Assembly (NCBI GenBank): GCA_029582165.1
Contig: CM055876.1
Span: 21,479,001-21,543,000 of the forward strand
Direction: 5' to 3'
DNA length: 64,000 nucleotides
From: Portulaca oleracea
Lineage: Eukaryota; Streptophyta; Magnoliopsida; Caryophyllales; Portulacaceae
Shown here: positions 45,881 to 57,337 of the stretch, piece by piece
Position numbering within the stretch: position 1 is the first letter of the stretch
Layout of the letters: every line of letters starts with the position of its first letter
Made by a program: the position numbers and the translations under genes
Notes under the pieces: generated by a model
Seen by the model: the letters and a program-made list of their open reading frames with translations, nothing else
Database searches by the model: none
Told to the model about the DNA's origin: nothing

Positions 45881-47392
45881 ATGGCAAACGATGAATCTAA
45901 ATCAAATGAGGTTTATGAACTTGAGCAACAAATAGCATTTTTGCGTCTGCAATTGGGTAAACAAATGGAAGAGAATAAAATGCTACGAGAAGGTTCTCTA
46001 CGTGATGGTGTTTCGTCACATGGTGAAAGTAGTTCGAAGTCTAAAAGGCATGATCGTATGGATTTTAAAGTAGAAGTTCTCGAATTTGATGGTAGTCTTA
46101 ATGTTGAGGATTATCTTGATTGGATACATACCGTTGAACGTGTCTTTGAGTTGAAAGATTGTAGTGATGAGCTCAAGGTGAAGTACGTTGCTTTGAAATT
46201 AAGAAAACATGCTTCTATTTGGTGGACTAACCTTCAAAGAAGAGAGAGTTGCAAAGGGAAAGAAAGATCTGTTCTTGGGATAAGATGAAGTCAAAATTGC
46301 AATCCAAGTTTCTTCCCAATCATACGTCCACGACAACTACTACAAGCAAAAGCTTGTCAAGGCTCTAAATCGGTCGAAGAATACACAAGGAGTTTGAACA
46401 CCTCCTTTGGCGTTGTGATCTCGAGGAGAAGGAACCACAAGTTACGATGCGTTACTTGATTGGTTTGAATGATTGGATCGTCATATAGTTGAATTATATT
46501 CATATGAATCCATTGATGAGCTAAGTAACTTGGCTATGAAAGTGGAAAGACAAAGGAAGGAATGAGCCAAGGAACCTCAAGACCACATGCTTACTCCCTC
46601 TCAAACACAATCAAAAGCTCCACAAAATCAGCCCCATCCTCCCTTAAACCCTCGCCAAACCCACAATAAACCAGCCACAAAATCCCCATCAAAACCCAAG
46701 TCCAAGAACCAGAACATTAGCTCCAAGAAGGTGTTTCGATGCCAAGGGTTGGGACATTATGCTTGAGTGTCGAACAAGCGAGTAGTGTCTTTGGTGGAAT
46801 ACCAAAGTGCTTTATATGTAGAGCGGAGTATGAGAAAGAAGAAGAAGTTAGGGTTGACGCCAAGATGAGGAAGATGTAGTAGAAGAATATGTGGAAGGGA
46901 TGAAGGAGAACTACTTGTGGTAGAAAGGGCCTTGAATATCACAAATGTAGAAAGATCAATTACAAAGAGAAGAATTTTCCGCTCTCGTTGTACCATCCAG
47001 GGAGTATGCTCCTTGATCATAGATGGAGGAAGTTGCACCAATGCCTCTACAACAATGGTCAAGAAGTTGCAAATGGAGATTAGCCACATCCCACCCTACA
47101 CAATACAATGGCTAAACCTTGGGCAAGGCATTCGTGTGGATCAACAAGTTTTGGTGAGTCTTTCAATTGGAAAGAATTATCAAGATTCATTGTCTTTGTG
47201 ATATAGTTCCCGGATACTTGTCATGTTTTATTGGGAAGACCATGGTTATATGATAGACATGTCATACATGATGGGAGGGCCAACACTTACACTCTCGCCA
47301 TCAACCAAAAGAGGATCACTTTGGCACCTCTTGATCCACCATCTCGGCAAAAGGAGAAACGTCATATTGTGTCAATCATGAATGATGCATAA
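45881..47392 (+). pseudogene. Family B Gag-protease, copy B3
   Basis: Gag open 45881-46288 until the basic patch after WWTNLQ. Numerous 1-4 base losses follow in the linker and protease, for example in-frame loss of one codon at the TNAAST motif (47040) and an insertion at 47193. PPT-less 3' end at 47383. Confidence 0.75.
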
Positions 47393-48228
47393 TTGATGGC
47401 CTTATGCATCAAGGTCAACCATAGAGACTTTACTATCCTACTCCAAGGCATTTCAAGTGACATCACGGGCATCTCTACTCCTAGAGGACTATTGAGCTCC
47501 TTATCACAAGGGCCTTAAAGTTCTAATCAAGCCATATGATAGAGCTTTCTCTTATGTACATTTTGGTTTTTGAATCTTTAGTATTGGAGTTGTATTTTAG
47601 GAGATATTGTATTTTCTTTAAATGATGTCATAATTGAGTGGGATGATGTAAGCCCTTAAAGGGCCTAATCTTGAAGAAGGGTGACGCCTAAGGGGAGGTT
47701 TCCTACTATAAATACCCCCCCAGGGGTGCCTTGTAAACACATCTCATATTCATACATTCAATACAATGTCTAAAGTTGGTGCTTTAGTTCTCTCTAGTTT
47801 TGGCTAGAAAACGAATTCCCTTTGGGTTTTTCGTGTGAAATCTTCTCTTCTAATCCAAGATTGAGCATTCTTGGGTGGTGAAAGGAGGAGTAGGAGCTCT
47901 TGAAGATTGTGGTGTGGCTGTAGCAATTGGAGAGGCTTCGTTGCTCAATTCTATCAAGTTCTTTTTCTCGTTTCTCGTTTGGTTCTTCATCATTGTAAGT
48001 CATTTGATTTCTTTTTGTTTTGCTAGTTGTGAATTCACTTGATTGTCTTCAAATTCATGATTAAACTCACGAATCAGCCCCTAAATCATCTACATCTTTT
48101 GGCCTTTGATCTCATATTTCATTCCTTATTTCGTTCCATCTTTGATTCATTTCTTGCAAGTTCTTACTTGTGATATGATCCTTGTTCTTTCTTGGCATTT
48201 TGGTTGTCTTGTGATCCATTATGCATCA
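47383..48228 (+). mobile_element. LTR, family B, copy B4
   Basis: 846 bp, with PBS TGGTATCAGAGC at 48232-48243. Identical in length to B0 and B1. Confidence 0.92.
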
Positions 48229-48515
48229 ATTTGGTATCAGAGCTATGTTTAGATGAATCTCCTTTGTTTCTTGCATGAATCTTGGACCTTGTTTTGTCAC
48301 AAAATCACATAAACCCCACGTTATACACGCCCCTTTGATAGTTCTTCCAAGAACTCATCAAGAACTCATCAAGAACTCATCAAGAACCCATCAAGAACCC
48401 ATCAAGAACTCATAAAGAACCCGTAGCTCCTCAAAGAACCCTCGTCCTAAACACAAACCAAGCCCAAATCCGTCCCTTTCCCTCGTGAGTTCATATGACA
48501 TCAAGTTGATTTCTA

Positions 48516-50066
48516 ATGGCAAACGATGAATCTAAATCAAATGAGGTTTATGAACTTGAGCAACAAATAGCATTTTTGCGTCTGCAATTGGGTAAACAAA
48601 TGGAAGAGAATAAAATGCTACGAGAAGGTTCTCTACGTGATGGTGTTTCGTCACATGGTGAAAGTAGTTCGAAGTCTAAAAGGCATGATCGTTTGGATTT
48701 TAAAGTAGAAGTTCCCGAATTTGATGGTAGTCTTAATGTTGAGGATTATCTTGATTGGATACATACCGTTGAACGTGTCTTTGAGTTGAAAGATTGTAGT
48801 GATGAGCTCAAGGTGAAGTACGTTGCTTTGAAATTAAGAAAACATGCTTCTATTTGGTGGACTAACCTTCAAAAGAAGAGAGTTGCAAAAGGGAAAGAAA
48901 AGATCTGTTCTTGGGATAAGATGAAGTCAAAATTGCAATCCAAGTTTCTTCCCCAATCATACGTCCACGACAACTACTACAAGCTGCAAAAGCTTGTCAA
49001 AGGCTCTAAATCGGTCGAAGAATACACTAGGGAGTTTGAACACCTCCTTTGGCGTTGTGATCTCAAGGAGAAGGAACCACAAGTTCTGGTACGTTACTTG
49101 ATTGGTTTGAATGATTGGATACGTCATATAGTTGAATTATATTCATATGAATCCCTTGATGAGCTAAGTAACTTGGCTATGAAAGTGGAAAGACAAAGGA
49201 AGGAAAGAGCCAAGGAACCTCAAAGACCCTGTACCCCACTCCCTTACTCTCAAACACAATCAAAAGCTCCACAAAATCAGCCCCCATCCTCCCTTAAACC
49301 CTACGCCAAACCCACAATAAACCAGCCACAAAATCCCCCATCCAAAACCCAAGTCCAAGAACCAAGAACATTAGCTCCAAGAAGGTGTTTCGATGCCAAG
49401 GGTTGGGACATTATGCTTGGAGTGTCCAAACAAGCGAGTAGTGTCTTTGGTGGAATACCAAAGTGCTTTATATGTAAATGGGAGTATGAGAAAGAAGAAG
49501 AAGTTAGTGTTGACGCCAAAGATGAGGAAGATGTAGTAGAAGAATATGTGGAAGAGCCGGATGAAGGAGAACTACTTGTGGTAGAAAGGGCCTTGAATAT
49601 CACAAATGTGCCGAAAGATCAATTACAAAGTGAAGCAATTTTCCGCTCTCGTTGTACCATCCAAGGGAGAGTATGCTCCTTGATCATAGATGGAGGAAGT
49701 TGCACCAATGCCGCCTCTACAACAATGGTCAAGAAGTTGCAAATGGAGATTAGCCCACATCCCACCCCCTACACAATACAATGGCTAAACCTTGGGCAAG
49801 GCATTCGTGTGGATCAACAAGTTTTGGTGAGTCTTTCAATTGGAAAGAATTATCAAGATTCATTGTGCTGTAATATAGTTCCCATGGATACTTGTCATGT
49901 TTTATTGGGAAGACCATGGTTATATGATAGACATGTCATACATGATGGGAGGGCCAACACTTACACTCTCGCCATCAACCAAAAGAGGATCACTTTGGCA
50001 CCTCTTGATCCACCATCTCGGCAAAAGGAGAAACGTCATATTGTGTCAATCATGAATGATGCATAA
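48516..50066 (+). CDS. Family B Gag-protease polyprotein, 516 aa (copy B4)
   Basis: The longest uninterrupted B frame. Residues 9-37 are likely coiled coil (VYELEQQIAFLRLQLGKQME); 60-190 is a retrotransposon Gag core (EFDGSLNVEDYLDWIHTVE, SIWWTNLQ, VEEYTREFEHLLWRCDL); 230-285 is a Pro/Gln-rich linker; 325-352 is an acidic linker; 378-475 is an aspartic protease with IIDGGS at 390-395 and HVLLGRPWLYDR at 461-472. Residues 293-322 are read in the wrong frame: one T is missing in TGTTTCGATGCC (about 49390) and frame is restored at TGTAAATGGGAG (about 49477), so the zinc knuckle is replaced by unrelated residues. It ends SIMNDA with its stop in the next LTR. Gag would form the particle and protease would mature it; no RT, RNase H or integrase follows. 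Confidence 0.85.
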   Translation: MANDESKSNEVYELEQQIAFLRLQLGKQMEENKMLREGSLRDGVSSHGESSSKSKRHDRLDFKVEVPEFDGSLNVEDYLDWIHTVERVFELKDCSDELKVKYVALKLRKHASIWWTNLQKKRVAKGKEKICSWDKMKSKLQSKFLPQSYVHDNYYKLQKLVKGSKSVEEYTREFEHLLWRCDLKEKEPQVLVRYLIGLNDWIRHIVELYSYESLDELSNLAMKVERQRKERAKEPQRPCTPLPYSQTQSKAPQNQPPSSLKPYAKPTINQPQNPPSKTQVQEPRTLAPRRCFDAKGWDIMLGVSKQASSVFGGIPKCFICKWEYEKEEEVSVDAKDEEDVVEEYVEEPDEGELLVVERALNITNVPKDQLQSEAIFRSRCTIQGRVCSLIIDGGSCTNAASTTMVKKLQMEISPHPTPYTIQWLNLGQGIRVDQQVLVSLSIGKNYQDSLCCNIVPMDTCHVLLGRPWLYDRHVIHDGRANTYTLAINQKRITLAPLDPPSRQKEKRHIVSIMNDA

Positions 50067-50901
50067 TTGATGGCCTTATGCATCAAGGTCAACCATAGAG
50101 ACTTTACTATCCTACTCCAAGGCATTTCAAGTGACATCACGGGCATCTCTACTCCTAGAGGACTATTGAGCTCCTTATCACAAGGGCCTTAAAGTTCTAA
50201 TCAAGCCATATGATAGAGCTTTCTCTTATGTACATTTTGGTTTTTGAATCTTTAGTATTAGAGTTGTATTTTAGGAGATATTGTATTTTCTTTAAATGAT
50301 GTCATAATTGAGTGGGATGATGTAAGCCCTTAAAGGGCCTAATCTTGTAGAGGGGTGACGCCTAAGGGGAGGTTTCCTACTATAAATACCCCCCTAGGGG
50401 TGCCTTGTAAACACATCTCATATTCATACATTCAATCTGATGTCTAAAGTTGGTGCTTTAGTTCTCTCTAGTTTTGGCTAGAAAGCGAATTCCCTTTGGG
50501 TTTTAGTGTGAAATCTTCTCTTCTAATCCAAGATTGAGCATTCTTGGGTGGTGAAAGGAGGAGTAGGAGCTCTTGAAGATTGTGGTGTGGCTGTAGCAAT
50601 TGGAGAGGCTTCGTTGCTCAATTCTATCAAGTTCTTTTTCTCGTTTCTCGTTTGGTTCTTCATCATTGTAAGTCATTTGATTTCTTTTTGTTTTGCTAGT
50701 TGTGAATTCACTTGATTGTCTTCAAATTCATGATTAAACTCACGAATCAGCCCCTAAATCATCTACATCTTTTGGCCTTTGATCTCATATTTCATTCCTT
50801 ATTTCGTTCCATCTTTGATTCATCTCTTGCAAGTTCTTACTTGTGATATGATCCTTGTTCTTTCTTGGCATTTTGGTTGTCTTGTGATCCATTATGCATC
50901 A
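50057..50901 (+). mobile_element. LTR, family B, copy B5
   Basis: 845 bp; PBS TGGTATCAGAGC at 50905-50916. First unit of the long type. Confidence 0.9.
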
Positions 50902-51188
50902 ATTTGGTATCAGAGCTATGTTTAGATGAATCTCCTTTGTTTCTTGCATGAATCTTGGACCTTGTTTTGTCACAAAATCACATAAACCCCACGTTATACA
51001 CGCCCCTTTGATAGTTCTTCCAAGAACTCATCAAGAACTCATCAAGAACTCATCAAGAACCCATCAAGAACCCATCAAGAACTCATAAAGAACCCGTAGC
51101 TCCTCAAAGAACCCTCGTCCTAAACACAAACCAAGCCCAAATCCGTCCCTTTCCCTCGTGAGTTCATATGACATCAAGTTGATTTCTA

Positions 51189-53117
51189 ATGGCAAACGAT
51201 GAATCTAAATCAAATGAGGTTTATGAACTTGAGCAACAAATAGCATTTTTGCGTCTGCAATTGGGTAAACAAATGGAAGAGAATAAAATGCTACGAGAAG
51301 GTTCTCTACGTGATGGTGTTTCGTCACATGGTGAAAGTAGTTCGAAGTCTAAAAGGCATGATCGTTTGGATTTTAAAGTAGAAGTTCCCGAATTTGATGG
51401 TAGTCTTAATGTTGAGGATTATCTTGATTGGATACATACCGTTGAACGTGTCTTTGAGTTGAAAGATTGTAGTGATGAGCTCAAGGTGAAATCGTTGCTT
51501 TGAAATTAAGAAAACATGCTTCTATTTGGTGGACTAACCTTGAAAAGAAGAGTTGCAAAAGGAAAGAAAAGATCCGTTCTTGGGATAAGATGAAGTCAAA
51601 ATTGCAATCAAGTTTCTTCCCAATCATACGTCCACGACAACTACTAGCTGCAAAAGCTTGTCAGGCTCTAAATCGGTCGAAGAATACACAAGGAGTTTGA
51701 ACACCTCCTTTGGCGTTGTGATCTCAGGAGAAGGAACCACAGTTACGATGCGTTACTTGATTGGTTTGAATGATTGGATCGTCATATAGTTGAATTACAT
51801 TCATATGAATCCCTTGATGAGCTAAGTAACTTGGCTATGAAAGTGGAAAGACAAAGGAAGGAAAGGGCGAGGAACCTCAAGACCCTATACACTCCCTTAC
51901 TCTCAAACACAATCAAAGCTCCACAAAATCAGCCCCCATCCTCCCTTAAACCCTCGCCAAACCCACAATAAACCAGCCACAAAATCCCCATCAAAACCCA
52001 AGTCAAGAACCAGAACATTAGCTCCAAGAAGGTGTTTCGATGCCAAGGTTGGGACATTATGCTTGAGTGTCAAACAAGCGAGTAGTGTCTTTGGTGGAAT
52101 ACCAAAGTGCTTTATATGTAAATGGAGTATGAGAAGAAGAAGAAGTTAGGGTTGGCGCCAAAGATGAGGAAGATGTAGTAGAAGAATATGTGGAGGAGCG
52201 GATGAAGGAGAACTACTTGTGGTAGAAAGGGCCTTGAATATCACGAATGTGCGAAAGATCAACTCTGAGAGAAGCAATTTTCCGCTCTCGTTGTACCATC
52301 CAAGGGAGAGTATGCTCCTTGATCATAGATGGAGGAAGTTGCACCAATGCCGCCTTTACAACAATGGTCAAGAAGTTGCAAATGGAGATTAGCCCACATC
52401 CCACACCCTACAGAATACAATGGCTAAACCTTGGGCAAGGCATTCGTATGGATCAACGAGTTTTGGTGAGTCTTTCAATTGGAAAGAATTATCAAGATTC
52501 ATTGTGGTGTGATATAGTTCCCATGGATACTTGTCATGTTTTATTGGGAAGGCCATGGTTATATGATAGACATGTCATACATGATGGGAGGGCCAACACT
52601 TACACTCTGCCATCGACGAAAGAGGATCACTTTGGCACCGCTTGATCCACCATCTCGGCAAAAGGAGAAACGTCATATTGTGTCAATCATGAAGATGGAG
52701 TATCAAGGGCATGAAGAGTATAAGGATCCTATTCTTACACATTTGGAGAAGAATGAAACGGATCCAAGTATCCATCACATTTTGAAACTTCCCACGAAGC
52801 ATATCTTCCATGAGCATCCAAAAGATATCTACTTAGATCACTTGGTTGAAAGGCCGAAAATTCGAAAGGATGAAATAGCCCAAGTCATCAAGGTACATTG
52901 TTTCATGCTAAATGACAAGGGTAAAGTGATAAGAATAGACTTGGGAAGTGAGAAGCGACATGAACAACCCACGTTCAAGATGGGAAAACGCAAATCCAAG
53001 TCTTATGGTGTTCGAGAATTGATCGGAAGAAAGTTTAAGAAGTTCATCAAAGGAATCTATGATGACTTCAAAGCTTTCAAGAAGAAAGTCTTTGTGAAGA
53101 AGGCAAGTAAGAGTTGA
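51189..53117 (+). pseudogene. Family B Gag-protease-CTD, copy B5 (long type)
   Basis: Gag open 51189-51503, then several short losses. Protease open from about 52262 to 52600 (IIDGGSCTNAAF, LLGRPWLYDRH). From about 52620 to 53117 the 3' domain is open: linker (EYQGHEEYKDPILTHLEKNE, HEHPKDIYLDHLVER), CFMLNDKGKVIRIDLGSEKR, GRKFKKFIKGIYDDFKAFKK. TGA at 53115 follows an extra T in GCAAGTAAGAG, a change shared by B5-B8 and absent from the minus copy; beyond it the PPT CCGGGGGTGTA precedes the LTR. Confidence 0.8.
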
Positions 53118-53148
53118 TTCTCCAAAGTTTGAGGGCAAACTTTTTCAA

Positions 53149-53159
53149 CCGGGGGTGTA
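53149..53159 (+). other. Polypurine tract, family B long units
   Basis: CCGGGGGTGTA directly before TGATGCATAA; present before LTRs at 53160 and 59299 and as AGGGGTGTA at 56228 and 62352. It is missing before LTRs 39467, 42109, 44761, 47383 and 50057. Confidence 0.75.
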
Positions 53160-54005
53160 TGATGCATAATTGATGGCCTAATGCATCAAGGTCAACCATA
53201 GAGACTTTACTATCCTACTCCAAGGCATTTCAAGTGACATCACGGGCATCTCTACTCCTAGAGGACTATTGAGCTCCTTATCACAAGGGCCTTAAAGTTC
53301 TAATCAAGCCATATGATAGAGCTTTCTCTTATGTACATTTTGGTTTTTGAATCTTTAGTATTGGAGTTGTATTTTAGGAGATATTGTATTTTCTTTAAAT
53401 GATGTCATAATTGAGTGGGATGATGTAAGCCCTTAAAGGGCCTAATCTTGAAGAAGGGTGACGCCTAAGGGGAGGTTTCCTACTATAAATACCCCCCCAG
53501 GGGTGCCTTGTAAACACATCTCATATTCATACATTCAATACAATGTCTAAAGTTGGTGCTTTAGTTCTCTCTAGTTTTGGCTAGAAAACGAATTCCCTTT
53601 GGGTTTTTCGTGTGAAATCTTCTCTTCTAATCCAAGATTGAGCATTCTTGGGTGGTGAAAGGAGGAGTAGGAGCTCTTGAAGATTGTGGTGTGGCTGTAG
53701 CAATTGGAGAGGCTTCGTTGCTCAATTCTATCAAGTTCTTTTTCTCGTTTCTCGTTTGGTTCTTCATCATTGTAAGTCATTTGATTTCTTTTTGTTTTGC
53801 TAGTTGTGAATTCACTTGATTGTCTTCAAATTCATGATTAAACTCACGAATCAGCCCCTAAATCATCTACATCTTTTGGCCTTTGATCTCATATTTCATT
53901 CCTTATTTCGTTCCATCTTTGATTCATCTCTTGCAAGTTCTTACTTGTGATATGATCCTTGTTCTTTCTTGGCATTTTGGTTGTCTTGTGATCCATTATG
54001 CATCA
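53160..54005 (+). mobile_element. LTR, family B, copy B6
   Basis: 846 bp. The hairpin has CTAATGCATCA instead of CTTATGCATCA, shared with B7 and B8. PBS is the TAG variant TAGTATCAGAGC at 54009-54020. Confidence 0.9.
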
Positions 54006-54277
54006 ATTTAGTATCAGAGCTATGTTTAGATGAATCTCCTTTGTTTCTTGCATGAATCTTGGACCTTGTTTTGTCACAAAACCACATAAACCCCGTTATA
54101 CGCCCCTTTGATAGTTCTTCCAAGAACTCATCAAGAACTCATCAAGAACCCATCAAGAACCCATCAAGAACTCATAAAGAACCCGTAGCTCCTCAAAGAA
54201 CCCTCGTCCTAAACACAAACCAAGCCCAAATCCGTCCCTTTCCCTCGTGAGTTCATATGACATCAAGTTGATTTCTA

Positions 54278-56188
54278 ATGGCAAAAGATGAATCTAAATC
54301 AAATGAGGTTTATGAACTTGAGCAACAAATAGCATTTTTGCGTGTGCAATTGGGTAAACAAATGGAAGAGAATAAAATGCTACGAGAAGGTTCTCTACGT
54401 GATGGTGTTTCGTCACATGGTGAAAGTAGTTCGAAGTCTAAAAGGCATGATCGTTTGGATTTTAAAGTAGAAGTTCCCGAATTTGATGGTAGTCTTAATG
54501 TTGAGGATTATCTTGATTGGATACATACCGTTGAACGTGTCTTTGAGTTGAAAGATTGTAGTGATGAGCTCAAGGTGAAATCGTTGCTTTGAAATTAAGA
54601 AAACATGCTTCTATTTGGTGGACTAACCTTGAAAGAAGAGAGTTGCAAAGGAAAGAAAGATCCGTTCTTGGGATAAGATGAAGTCAAAATTGCAATCAAG
54701 TTTCTTCCCAATCATCGTCCGACAACTACTACATTTGCAAAAGCTTGTCGAGGCTCTAAATCGGTCGAAGAATACACAAGGAGTTTGAACACCTCCTTTG
54801 GCGTTGTGATCTCAGGAGAAGGAACCACAAGTTACGATGCGTTACTTGATTGGTTTGAATGATTGGATCGTCATATAGTTGAATTACATTCATATGAATC
54901 CCTTGATGAGCTAAGTAACTTGGCTATGAAAGTGGAAAGACAAAGGAAGGAAAGGGCGAGGAACCTCAAGACCCTATACCCCTCCCTTACTCTCAAACAC
55001 AATCAAAGCTCCACAAAATCAGCCCCATCCTCCCTTAAACCCTCGCCAAACCCACAATAAACCAGCCACAAAATCCCCATCAAAACCCAAGTCCAAGAAC
55101 CAGAACATTAGCTCCAAGAAGGTGTTTCGATGCGAGGTTGGGACATTATGCTTGGAGTGTCCAAACAAGCGAGTAGTGTCTTTGGTGGAATACCAAAGTG
55201 CTTTATATGTAAATGGGAGTATGAGAAAGAAGAAGAAGTTAGGGTTGGCCAAAGATGAGGAAGATGTAGTAGAAGAATATGTGGAGGAGCGGATGAAGGA
55301 GAACTACTTGTGGTAGAAAGGGCCTTGAATATCACGAATGTCTTGAAAGATCAACTACAAGAGAAGCAATTTTCCTCTCGTTGTACCATCAAGGAGAGTA
55401 TGCTCCTTGATCATAGATGGAGGACGTTGCACCACTGCCTCCTATACAACAACGGTCAAGAAGTTTCAAATGGAGATTAGCCCACATCCCACACCCTACA
55501 CAATACAATGGCTAAACCTTGGGCAAGGCATTCGTGTGGATCAACGAGTTTTGGTGAGTCTTTCAATTGGAAAGAATTATCAAGATTCATTGTGGTGTGA
55601 TATAGTTCCCATGGATACTTGTCATGTTTTATTGGGAAGGCCATGGTTATATGATAGACATGTCATACATGATGGGAGGGCCAACACTTACGCTCGCCAT
55701 CAACCAAGAGGATCACTTTGGCACCTCTTGATCCACCATCTCGGCAAAGGAGAAGCGTCATATTGTGTCAATCATGAAGATGGAGTATCAAGGGCATGAA
55801 GAGTATAAGGATCCTATTCTTACACATTTGGAGAAGAATGAAAGCGGATCAGTATCCATCACATTTGAAACTTCCCGAAGCATATCTTCCATGAGCATCC
55901 AAAGATATCTACTTAGATCACTTGGTTGAAAGTAGAAAATTGAAAGGATGAAATAGCCCAAGTCATCAAAGTACATTGTTTCATGCTAAATGACAAGGGT
56001 AAAGTGATAAGAATAGACTTGGGAAGTGAAGCGACATGAACAACGCGTTCAAGATGGGAAAGCGAATCCAAGTCTTATGGTGTTAGAAATTGATCGGAAG
56101 AAAGTTTAAGAAGTTCATCAAAGGAATCTATGATGACTTCAAAGCTTTCAAGAAGAAAGCCTTTGTGAAGAAGGCAAGTAAGAGTTGA
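54278..56188 (+). pseudogene. Family B Gag-protease-CTD, copy B6
   Basis: MAKDESKSNE start at 54278 (Asn to Lys). Gag open to 54592. Knuckle frame broken near 55125. Protease open 55407 to about 55690 with IIDGGRCTTAS. The 3' domain is present but carries many 1-3 base losses (about 55850, 55915, 56035-56090). Stop after the shared extra T at 56186. Confidence 0.75.
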
Positions 56189-56227
56189 TTCTCCAAAGTT
56201 TGAGACAAACTTTTCAGCAGGGGTGTA

Positions 56228-57065
56228 TGATGCATAATTGATGGCCTAATGCATCAAGGTCAACCATAGAGACTTTACTATCCTACTCGAGGCATTTCAA
56301 GTGACATCACGGGCATCTCTACTCCTAGAGGACTATTGAGCTCCTTATCACAAGGGCCTTAAAGTTCTAATCAAGCCATATGATAGAGCTTTCTCTTATG
56401 TACATTTTGGTTTTTGAATCTTTAGTATTGGAGTTGTATTTTAGGAGATATTGTATTTTCTTTAAATGATGTCATAATTGAGTGGGATGATGTAAGCCCT
56501 TAAAGGGCCTAATCTTGAAGAAGGGTGACGCCTAAGGGGAGGTTTCCTACTATAAATACCCCCCTAGGGGTGCCTTGTAAACACATCTCATATTCATACA
56601 TTCAATCTGATGTCTAAAGTTGGTGCTTTAGTTCTCTCTAGTTTTGGCTAGAAAGCGAATTCCCTTTGGGTTTTTAGTGTGATATCTTCTCTTCTAATCC
56701 AAGATTGAGCATTCTTGGGTGGTGAAAGGAGGAGTAGGAGCTCTTGAAGATTGTGGTGTGGCTGTAGCAATTGGAGAGCCGTTGCTCAATTCTATCAAGT
56801 TCTTTTTCGTTTCTCGTTTGGTTCTTCATCATTGTAAGTCATTTGATTTCTTTTTGTTTTGCTAGTTGTGAATTCACTTGATTGTCTTCAAATTCATGAT
56901 TAAACTCACGAATCAGCCTAAATCATCTACATCTTTTGGCCTTTGATCTCATATTTCATTCCTTATTTCGTTCCATCTTTGATTCATCTCTTGCAAGTTC
57001 TTACTTGTGATATGATCCTTGTTCTTTCTTGGCATTTTGGTTGTCTTGTGATCCATTATGCATCA
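56228..57065 (+). mobile_element. LTR, family B, copy B7
   Basis: 838 bp; PBS TAGTATCGAGC at 57069 (TAG variant plus one A lost). Confidence 0.88.
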
Positions 57066-57337
57066 ATTTAGTATCGAGCTATGTTTAGATGAATCTCCTT
57101 TGTTTCTTGCATGAATCTTGGACCTTGTTTTGTCACAAAATCACATAAACCCCACGTTATACACGCCCCTTTGATAGTTCTTCCAGAACTCATCAAGAAC
57201 TCATCAAGAACCCATCAGAACCCATCAAGAACTCATAAAGAACCGTAGCTCCTCAAAGAACCCTCGTCCTAAACACAAACCAAGCCCAAATCCGTCCCTT
57301 TCCCTCGTGAGTTCATATGACATCAAGTTGATTTCTA

